In this document: positions 1 through 5,410 of the stretch, one piece after another | Position numbering within the stretch: the first letter of the stretch is position 1 | Layout: each line of letters begins with the position of its first letter | NCBI GenBank assembly: GCA_937926025.1 | Contig: CALANQ010000002.1 | Location: 1 to 5,410 of the forward strand | Direction: 5' to 3' | Length of the DNA stretch: 5,410 nucleotides | Origin: an uncultured Acidimicrobiales bacterium | Lineage (GTDB): Bacteria > Actinomycetota > Acidimicrobiia > Acidimicrobiales > Iamiaceae | The notes under the pieces: model-generated | The model's input: only the letters and a program-made list of their open reading frames with translations | Databases searched by the model: none | Told to the model about the DNA's origin: nothing | Made by a program: the position numbers and the translations under genes

Positions 1-2017
<2,017 letters not shown>

Positions 2018-2023
2018 CGCAGG

Positions 2024-2029
2024 CTCCTC
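2024..2029 (-). promoter_or_regulatory. Shine-Dalgarno of rpoB
   Basis: GAGGAG on the minus strand, 6 nt before the TTG at 2017. It is the only strong ribosome binding site seen in this window, and together with the in-frame TGA at 2042-2044 it fixes the rpoB start. rpoB therefore appears to have a normal leader, unlike its neighbours, which look leaderless. Confidence 0.85.
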
Positions 2030-2069
2030 AGCAGCTGGTGATCACGCGTGGAAAAGCGGTGGCGGGACG

Positions 2070-2079
2070 CGAAGCTTCG
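2070..2079. repeat. 10-bp perfect palindrome in the rpoB leader
   Basis: CGAAGCTTCG is a perfect palindrome located inside the predicted rpoB 5' leader. It shares the CGAA-NN-TTCG plan with the two CGAACGTTCG palindromes at 4091-4100 and 4132-4141. Read on the minus strand it is flanked by AT, as is the right-hand 4132 copy on the plus strand. The shared plan could mean a shared DNA-binding protein, but a single 10-bp palindrome in GC-rich DNA can easily arise by chance. Two shorter palindromes, CACGCGTG (2043-2050) and GAGCTC (2095-2100), also lie in this leader. Confidence 0.35.
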
Positions 2080-2125
2080 ATCAACCATTTCTGAGAGCTC
2101 ACACGCTGCACCACGGCGAAGGGCG

Positions 2126-2155
2126 ATCCTAGCGGCGCTCGCAACGCGAATACAA
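2126..2155 (-). promoter_or_regulatory. Probable rpoB promoter (TTGTAT-N18-TAGGAT)
   Basis: On the minus strand, TAGGAT (2126-2131) is a good actinobacterial housekeeping -10 hexamer. TTGTAT (2150-2155) lies 18 bp upstream and matches the first three bases of the TTGACA -35 consensus. Transcription would start near 2119, giving a leader of about 100 nt before the TTG start codon. The presence of a promoter directly in front of rpoB fits the absence of rplJ-rplL on its upstream side. The assignment rests on motif match and spacing only. Confidence 0.6.
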
Positions 2156-2157
2156 CC

Positions 2158-2175
2158 CGGATCTGCGTGGATCCG
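2158..2175. repeat. Inverted repeat just upstream of the rpoB -35
   Basis: CGGATC (2158-2163) and GATCCG (2170-2175) are perfect inverted 6-bp arms around a 6-nt spacer. The element begins 3 bp upstream of the proposed rpoB -35 box, where an activator or repressor could sit. With no second copy in the window it may be chance. Confidence 0.4.
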
Positions 2176-2178
2176 AGC

Positions 2179-2187
2179 GGGGGGGGG
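2179..2187. repeat. G9 homopolymer run
   Basis: Nine consecutive G on the plus strand (C9 for rpoB), upstream of the rpoB promoter and about 80 bp upstream of the lipoprotein promoter. It is the longest mononucleotide run noticed in the window. Such tracts are prone to slipped-strand length change and also to sequencing error, so the exact length should not be trusted. Confidence 0.9.
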
Positions 2188-2241
2188 TTGGGTTGCGGTG
2201 ACGGTAAACCGAACCCCTTGGCGGGGCAAGGATTTCGTCAG

Positions 2242-2281
2242 GTCACCCGCCCCGACCTGCGGGGGCGTAGCGTCACCCGCC
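2242..2281 (+). repeat. 10-bp direct repeat, 30 bp apart, over a promoter
   Basis: GTCACCCGCC occurs at 2242-2251 and again at 2272-2281, start to start exactly 30 bp, close to three helical turns, so the copies face the same side of DNA. The first copy lies at the -35 position and the second fills the space between the -10 box and the ATG of the lipoprotein gene. The placement suggests an operator, though a recent short duplication or chance is also possible. Confidence 0.4.
2268..2273 (+). promoter_or_regulatory. -10 box of the lipoprotein gene, predicted leaderless
   Basis: TAGCGT fits the actinobacterial TANNNT -10 pattern and is followed by 8 nt and then the ATG at 2282. That distance puts the first transcribed base at or next to the start codon, so the mRNA would be leaderless. 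This agrees with the lack of a Shine-Dalgarno in front of the ATG. No convincing -35 hexamer is visible 17-18 bp upstream. Confidence 0.5.
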
Positions 2282-3241
2282 ATGAAGCGGATCGTGGTCG
2301 GACTGGTCGTGGTGCTGGCGCTGGTGGGGGCCGGCTGCTCGTCGGGCGGCTCCGACGCCGGCACCGAGGGCGGCAAGGACGGCGCCGCCACCAGCCCCGA
2401 GCCCATCGAGACCACCACCACGGCGGCACCCACCACCACGGTGCCGGACCCGCTGGAGGACCAGTCGGCCCCGTCGTCCATCAACGGGCTCACCGTCCAG
2501 GGAGGCACCCTCTGGATCGCCAGCATCAAGGACGACCTGGTGCTGCAGGTCGATGCGGAGTCCGGGGCCATCCTGCGCCGCATCGACACCAAGGGGGCGG
2601 GGCCCGACGACGTCGCCGTCGCCCCGGACGGCTCGATCTGGACCACCGGGTTCGTCAACGGCGACCTCGGCCGCATCGTCGACGGCACCTACGAGGTGGT
2701 CGTCACCATGGAGGCGGGCATCAACCCGTTGGAGTTCGGGTCCGACGGCACCCTCTACGTGGGCACCTACGGCCCCGGCGGCACGCTGTACACCCTCGCC
2801 ACCGACGGCGGCGCCCCCATCGACGGCGAGGAGCCGCAGGTCGCCGTCGAGGATCTTCCGGACATCAACGCCTTCGGCGTGCTGGCCGACGACACCCTCG
2901 TCGCCCCCGCCGGCGGGCTCACCGGCCCCAGCCAGGCCGTCCTGATCGATCCCGCGGCCGGCACCGTCTCGACGCTCGTCGGGGGCATGCCCGCGGTGGC
3001 CGCCGGCGCCACCGACGCCGACGGGGTCCCGTACGTCCTCGGCAACATCACCGGCCAGGTCATCGCCATCGACGTCGATGCCAAGACCTCCGAGGTGGCC
3101 CAGACCGCGAAGGAGGGCGCCCCGTTCGACAACCTGGCGTTCGCCGCCGACGGCACCATCTACGTCTCGAGCTTCACGGCGCCGGCCGTCACCGTCATCG
3201 ATCCCGACGGCACCCAGCACGTCCTGGCCGTCGGCTCCTGA
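2282..3241 (+). CDS. Exported beta-propeller (NHL/SMP-30/Vgb-like) probable lipoprotein
   Basis: A 319-aa protein likely to sit outside the membrane. Residues 1-19 form a signal peptide: KR, a hydrophobic core IVVGLVVVLALVGAG, then Cys19. The context before Cys19 is GAG with Val at -4, so the usual Leu/Val at -3 of a lipobox is missing and lipidation is probable, not certain. Residues 20-60 are a flexible Gly/Ser then Thr/Pro-rich linker (TTTTAAPTTTVP). From about 67 to the end there are about six repeats of the propeller type, with cores such as GLTVQGGTLWIA (69-80), VAVAPDGSIWTT (111-122), LEFGSDGTLYVG (150-161), and LAFAADGTIYVS (285-296). This fits NHL, SMP-30 or virginiamycin-lyase-like six-bladed propellers. 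I see no decisive catalytic residues, so enzyme activity and ligand are unknown. The ATG at 2282 is preferred over an upstream GTG (2048) because the signal peptide begins exactly there and a -10 box sits 8 nt before it. The RNA methyltransferase gene starts 7 bp after the stop. Confidence 0.85.
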   Translation: MKRIVVGLVVVLALVGAGCSSGGSDAGTEGGKDGAATSPEPIETTTTAAPTTTVPDPLEDQSAPSSINGLTVQGGTLWIASIKDDLVLQVDAESGAILRRIDTKGAGPDDVAVAPDGSIWTTGFVNGDLGRIVDGTYEVVVTMEAGINPLEFGSDGTLYVGTYGPGGTLYTLATDGGAPIDGEEPQVAVEDLPDINAFGVLADDTLVAPAGGLTGPSQAVLIDPAAGTVSTLVGGMPAVAAGATDADGVPYVLGNITGQVIAIDVDAKTSEVAQTAKEGAPFDNLAFAADGTIYVSSFTAPAVTVIDPDGTQHVLAVGS

Positions 3242-3248
3242 CCGGACC

Positions 3249-4073
3249 GTGCTGCCCCACGCCGTCGCGGTCGACGATCCGGCCGACCCCCGCATCGAGG
3301 AGTTCCTCGGCCTCCGGGACCACGAGCTGCGCCGCCGGCGCGAATCCCCCGGTGGCGATCTGGCCGGAATCTTCATCGCCGAGGGCGACCTGGTGGTCGA
3401 GCGGGCCGTGCGGGCCGGGTACCGGCTCAGGTCCGTCCTAGTCGACGCCACCCGCACGCTGCCCCTCCCCTCGGCCATCGGCGCCGACGTCCCGATCTAC
3501 GCCGCCGGCCAGGAGGTGGTGCTGCGCATCACCGGCATGGCCATGCACCGCGGCCTCATCGCCTCCCTCGACCGGGGCCCGGACCGCACCGTCGACGAGG
3601 TCCTGGCCGGCGCCACCCGGGCGGTCGTCCTGGAGAACGTCAACAACCCCACCAACCTCGGGGTCATCGCCCGCAGCGCCATGGGCCTGGGCGCCGATGC
3701 CCTGCTGCTCGATCCGTCGTGCTGCGACCCGCTCTACCGGCGGGCCTCCCGGGTGGCCATGGGCGAGGTCTTCGCCCTGCCCTGGGCCCGCACGAAGCGC
3801 TTCCCCGCCGGCATCGACCAGGTGACCGAGGCCGGGTTCTCCCTCCTGGCCCTCACACCTGATCCCGCCGCCGAACCGATCGACGACGTGGTCCTCGCCT
3901 CCGACGAGAAGGTGGCGCTGGTGCTCGGCGCCGAGGGCCCCGGCCTCACCGAGGAGACCATGGCCCGCGTCGGTCGCCGGGTCCGCATCCCGCTCCACGG
4001 CGGCGTCGACTCCCTCAACGTGGGCGCCGCCGCCGCCATCGCCTGCTACGTGCTCGGCCGCGGCCGCCCCTGA
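3249..4073 (+). CDS. TrmH/SpoU-family RNA 2'-O-methyltransferase
   Basis: A 274-aa SPOUT-class enzyme that would transfer a methyl group from S-adenosylmethionine to a ribose 2'-OH in rRNA or tRNA in the cytoplasm. Residues about 40-110 look like the L30-like substrate-binding domain (IFIAEGDLVVERAVRAG near its start). The catalytic domain shows all three SpoU motifs: motif 1 LENVNNPTNLGVIARSA (128-144), with Asn136 and the presumed catalytic Arg142; motif 2 ALVLGAEGPGL (223-233); and motif 3 IPLHGGVDSLNVGAAAAIA (247-265), which builds the trefoil knot and the cofactor site. The motif 3 NVG has Gly259 where many members have Ser. Length is normal for the family. The GTG start fits the N-terminal alignment (DPADPRIEEF) and lies 7 bp after the upstream stop. 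No Shine-Dalgarno is visible, so translational coupling to the propeller gene is likely. The exact RNA target cannot be read from the sequence; RlmB- and TsnR-like roles are both possible. Confidence 0.93.
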   Translation: MLPHAVAVDDPADPRIEEFLGLRDHELRRRRESPGGDLAGIFIAEGDLVVERAVRAGYRLRSVLVDATRTLPLPSAIGADVPIYAAGQEVVLRITGMAMHRGLIASLDRGPDRTVDEVLAGATRAVVLENVNNPTNLGVIARSAMGLGADALLLDPSCCDPLYRRASRVAMGEVFALPWARTKRFPAGIDQVTEAGFSLLALTPDPAAEPIDDVVLASDEKVALVLGAEGPGLTEETMARVGRRVRIPLHGGVDSLNVGAAAAIACYVLGRGRP

Positions 4074-4090
4074 ACCCCACGTCGCCCCAC

Positions 4091-4141
4091 CGAACGTTCG
4101 AGGTTTGCCGTTGCAGGGCAACGGTTCGCATCGAACGTTCG
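4091..4141. promoter_or_regulatory. Nested 51-bp dyad with twin CGAACGTTCG palindromes, probable operator
   Basis: CGAACGTTCG, itself a perfect palindrome, occurs at 4091-4100 and 4132-4141. Between them CCGTTGC (4108-4114) and GCAACGG (4118-4124) form a 7-bp inverted repeat around AGG. Both the outer pair and the inner stem are centred exactly on 4116, so the whole element is one symmetric structure, with 19 of 24 positions in each arm matching. The outer copies are 41 bp apart, close to four helical turns. GTTCG-CAT-CGAAC (4124-4136) gives a further overlapping dyad. The right palindrome lies over the -35 position of the promoter for the membrane-protein gene, which suggests binding by two dimers or a tetramer. 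The inner stem could also form an RNA hairpin after the methyltransferase gene, but no T tract follows, so a classical terminator is unlikely. It is not a standard SOS box, which needs 4 bp between GAAC and GTTC. Confidence 0.7.
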
Positions 4142-4155
4142 TGAGGGTGCGGCCG

Positions 4156-4161
4156 TAGGGT
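4156..4161 (+). promoter_or_regulatory. -10 box of the membrane-protein gene, predicted leaderless
   Basis: TAGGGT fits the TANNNT -10 pattern and is followed by 7 nt and the GTG at 4169, predicting transcription start at or beside the start codon. The -35 position (about 4132-4139) is occupied by the CGAACGTTCG palindrome, with no TTGACA-like hexamer. That is compatible either with repression by occlusion or with activator-dependent transcription. Confidence 0.6.
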
Positions 4162-4168
4162 GGACGAG

Positions 4169-4804
4169 GTGAGCGACGAGGCCGTGGTGGGGACGGGGGC
4201 GGGGCACGACGACGCCAACGTCGTGCTCACGGCGCTGCGCACCGGCGGGGCGAAGGGGCTGTCGGTCACCATCTCGGTGGTCCACCGGACCGTGGAGCTG
4301 ATCTGCGTCGCCGCGGCGGCCACCGGGTTCGTGGCCCTCGCCCTCGGCGGCTACGCCTGGCGCGAGGCGCTGCCGGGCGCCGTCATCGCCGTCGTCGGGG
4401 GTGGGACGACGCTGGCCGTGGCCCTCTACGTGCTGGTCCGGGTGCGGGCGCTCGCTGCCGCCATCAAGCACCCGGCGGAGACCCTGAGCCAGGCCCAGGA
4501 CCTGGTGATGCGAGCCAAGGGCAGCCCGGAGCTGCACAAGCTCGCCGGTTCGGTCCGCACCGCCCGGGCGGCCAAGGCCGCCGGGATCGGTCGGGCGCGG
4601 CGGGCCCTGCGCACCGGCCGCCTGATCAGCCGGGTCATCGGGCTGGCCTCGCCGGACCCCGAGCGCCACCGCTACCTGGTGCCGTTCACCCCGGACCGGG
4701 TGAAGAACCTGTGGCTCGCCATCCTCATCGGGATCTGGGCGTGGCTCATCTCTGCCGTGATCGCCTCGCTGGCGCTGCTCACGGTGGCCATCGCCGCGCT
4801 CTGA
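4169..4804 (+). CDS. Three-helix membrane protein of unknown function
   Basis: I do not recognise a family for this 211-aa protein. Hydrophobic segments suggest membrane helices at about 42-62 (ELICVAAAATGFVALALGG), 69-92 (from LPGAVIAVVGGG to LYVLVRV) and 181-211 (from LWLAILIGIWAWL to the C-terminus). Between helices 2 and 3 lies a soluble stretch, about 93-178, whose middle (about 115-155) is rich in Ala, Arg and Lys (for example RTARAAKAAGIGRARRALR). By the positive-inside rule this loop should be cytoplasmic, and it could bind nucleic acid or membrane surface; that is a guess. The N-terminal 30 residues are polar. GTG 4169 is chosen over the in-frame GTG at 4160 because the -10 box TAGGGT would put the transcript start at about 4168-4169. 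Expression is probably controlled through the dyad at 4091-4141. It converges with the next gene, with 8 bp between the two stop codons. Confidence 0.8.
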   Translation: MSDEAVVGTGAGHDDANVVLTALRTGGAKGLSVTISVVHRTVELICVAAAATGFVALALGGYAWREALPGAVIAVVGGGTTLAVALYVLVRVRALAAAIKHPAETLSQAQDLVMRAKGSPELHKLAGSVRTARAAKAAGIGRARRALRTGRLISRVIGLASPDPERHRYLVPFTPDRVKNLWLAILIGIWAWLISAVIASLALLTVAIAAL

Positions 4805-4818
4805 TCTCAGCCTCAGAG
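4799..4818. repeat. Small inverted repeat joining two convergent stop codons
   Basis: CTCTGA (4799-4804) and TCAGAG (4813-4818) are perfect 6-bp arms around 8 nt. The arms contain the TGA stops of the plus-strand membrane-protein gene and the minus-strand 97-aa gene respectively. The stem is short and has no T tract on either side, so its value as a bidirectional terminator is doubtful. Confidence 0.35.
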
Positions 4819-5106
4819 GTCGGCGTCGGTGATGCCGGCGAGGGGGCCGTCGCCCCGCAGGACGTGGGCGCCGTCGATGGAGCGGACCACCACCGCCCGA
4901 CCGGCGAAGTCGCGGCCGTCGAGCGTGGTGATGTCGACGGCGTAGGCGTTCTGGGGGATCTGCTTGGCGTCCAGCGAGTACACCAGCACCTCCCACTGGA
5001 GCTCCTCGAGCCCGTCCTGCTCGGCCACCAGCAGGTAGGCCGCCTTGAGCAGCACGGGGATGCCCTCCATCACGAGGGTGGCGACATCGAACCGGACGTG
5101 GCGCAT
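4813..5106 (-). CDS. Hypothetical 97-aa acidic protein
   Basis: I do not recognise this protein. It has no signal peptide or membrane helix and is acidic (15 Asp/Glu against 8 Lys/Arg). Residues about 10-40 look helical (TLVMEGIPVLLKAAYLLVAEQDGLEELQWE). Residues 40-85 look beta-rich, with the segments VLVYSLDA, AYAVDITTLDG, GRAVVVRSIDG and HVLRGDGPL. A compact cytoplasmic alpha/beta or small-barrel fold is plausible. The reading frame continues upstream into the region opposite ileS, but the ATG at 5106 is preferred because it avoids overlapping ileS and its promoter, and because codons before it are Arg/Pro/Gly-rich without protein-like pattern. Its stop lies 8 bp from that of the membrane-protein gene, and its start is 63 bp from the divergent ileS start. 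That it is a real gene is supported by tight packing and protein-like composition, not by homology. Confidence 0.7.
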   Translation of the reverse strand: MRHVRFDVATLVMEGIPVLLKAAYLLVAEQDGLEELQWEVLVYSLDAKQIPQNAYAVDITTLDGRDFAGRAVVVRSIDGAHVLRGDGPLAGITDADL

Positions 5107-5112
5107 GAGCCC

Positions 5113-5118
5113 ATCATC
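5113..5118 (-). promoter_or_regulatory. Possible -10 box of the 97-aa gene
   Basis: On the minus strand GATGAT lies 6 nt before the ATG at 5106. It keeps the A at position 2 and the final T of TANNNT but has G instead of T at the first position. The placement is like the leaderless promoters at 2268, 4156 and 5156, and no Shine-Dalgarno is visible. The match is weak. Confidence 0.3.
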
Positions 5119-5155
5119 GCCCGATTCGGCTTCGGGGAGCGGCGGGGGCGCTCGG

Positions 5156-5161
5156 TAGGCT
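5156..5161 (+). promoter_or_regulatory. -10 box of ileS, predicted leaderless
   Basis: TAGGCT fits the TANNNT pattern and is followed by 8 nt and the GTG at 5170, predicting a leaderless ileS mRNA. No Shine-Dalgarno precedes the GTG and no good -35 hexamer is seen. A leaderless start would leave no room for a T-box leader, the device that controls ileS in several Gram-positive bacteria, including some actinobacteria. Confidence 0.55.
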
Positions 5162-5169
5162 TCCCCGTC

Positions 5170-5410
5170 GTGAGCAGCGACGACGCGACCCCCTACCCGA
5201 AGGTTCCGAGCCGCGCGGACTACCCCGCGATCGAGCGTCGGATCCTCGAGTTCTGGGCGGCCGACGGCACGTTCGAGGCATCCGTGGAGCAGCGGCCCAC
5301 CGACGACGAGTACGTCTTCTACGACGGTCCGCCCTTCGCCAACGGCCTCCCGCACTACGGGCACCTGCTCACCGGGTCCGTGAAGGACGTCGTCCCCCGC
5401 TACCAGACCA
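5170..5410 (+). CDS. ileS: Isoleucyl-tRNA synthetase, N-terminal 80 residues (partial)
   Basis: A class I aminoacyl-tRNA synthetase that charges tRNA-Ile with isoleucine using ATP. The 80 visible codons run off the right edge; full enzymes are about 1,000-1,100 aa. The start of the Rossmann catalytic domain is clear: YVFYDGPPFANGLPHYGH (residues 48-65) holds the HIGH signature as H62-Y-G-H65, followed by LLTGSVKDVVPRYQT (66-80). The GLPHYGH form is typical of the eukaryote-like type 2 IleRS found in many actinobacteria, which tends to be less sensitive to mupirocin than the type 1 enzymes, whose motif reads like GDIHIGH. GTG 5170 is selected because the N-terminus (YPKVPSRADYPAIERRILEF) begins shortly after it and a -10 box lies 8 nt upstream. 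ValRS and LeuRS are less likely given the GLPHYGH-LLTG-KDVVPRY pattern. Confidence 0.93.
   Translation, partial: MSSDDATPYPKVPSRADYPAIERRILEFWAADGTFEASVEQRPTDDEYVFYDGPPFANGLPHYGHLLTGSVKDVVPRYQT

Noticed and set aside
2048..2281. N-terminal extension of the lipoprotein gene from GTG 2048
   Set aside because: It would put 78 residues before a textbook signal peptide and cover the rpoB promoter and leader. The ATG at 2282 has a -10 box 8 nt upstream.
2273..3478. A 401-codon minus-strand frame opposite the lipoprotein and methyltransferase genes
   Set aside because: Antisense shadow of two well-supported genes, with biased composition (Gly, Asp, Arg, Val) and no recognisable motif.
4091..4141. 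LexA SOS box or intrinsic terminator as the explanation of the dyad
   Set aside because: The Gram-positive SOS box needs GAAC and GTTC separated by 4 bp, while here they abut. The inner stem has only 7 bp and is followed by TTCGCAT, not a T tract. Neither explains the symmetric outer palindromes.
5107..5364. N-terminal extension of the 97-aa gene to 183 residues
   Set aside because: It would lie opposite the start of ileS and across its promoter, and the added sequence looks like the mirror of the ileS codons.

Overview
This is a very GC-rich, gene-dense chromosomal window. It looks like an actinobacterium, because RpoB and IleRS are of actinobacterial type, starts are GTG, TTG and ATG, and the promoters resemble TAGGNT. 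From the RpoB sequence and the gene order I lean towards the class Acidimicrobiia, but that is an inference that needs a phylogeny.

Layout. (1) Positions 1-2017, minus strand: the first 672 codons of rpoB (RNA polymerase beta subunit), running off the left edge and read from a TTG codon with a good Shine-Dalgarno. (2) Positions 2018-2281: a divergent intergenic region holding a likely rpoB promoter with a leader of about 100 nt, two inverted repeats, a run of nine G, a 10-bp direct repeat, and a promoter for the gene on the right. (3) Positions 2282-3241, plus strand: a secreted or lipid-anchored beta-propeller protein. It is followed 7 bp later by (4) 3249-4073, a TrmH/SpoU-family RNA 2'-O-methyltransferase, probably in the same transcript. 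(5) Positions 4074-4168: an intergenic region with a nested 51-bp dyad. It carries two identical 10-bp palindromes, and the right one lies over the -35 position of the next promoter. (6) Positions 4169-4804, plus strand: a three-helix membrane protein of unknown function. It converges on (7) 4813-5106, minus strand, an unrecognised 97-aa protein. (8) Positions 5170-5410, plus strand: the start of ileS (isoleucyl-tRNA synthetase), divergent from the 97-aa gene and cut by the right edge.

The genes fall into information processing (rpoB, the RNA methyltransferase, ileS) interleaved with envelope proteins and one small unknown. They do not form one pathway, and I see no mobile element, phage gene, CRISPR array, tRNA or rRNA. 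The most notable features are non-coding. Three of the genes have a TANNNT -10 box only 7 or 8 nt before the start codon, which predicts leaderless mRNAs. The symmetric dyad at 4091-4141 looks like an operator controlling the membrane-protein gene. rpoB also stands without the usual rplJ-rplL genes directly upstream, and its rifampicin region has Val where Asn is usual.
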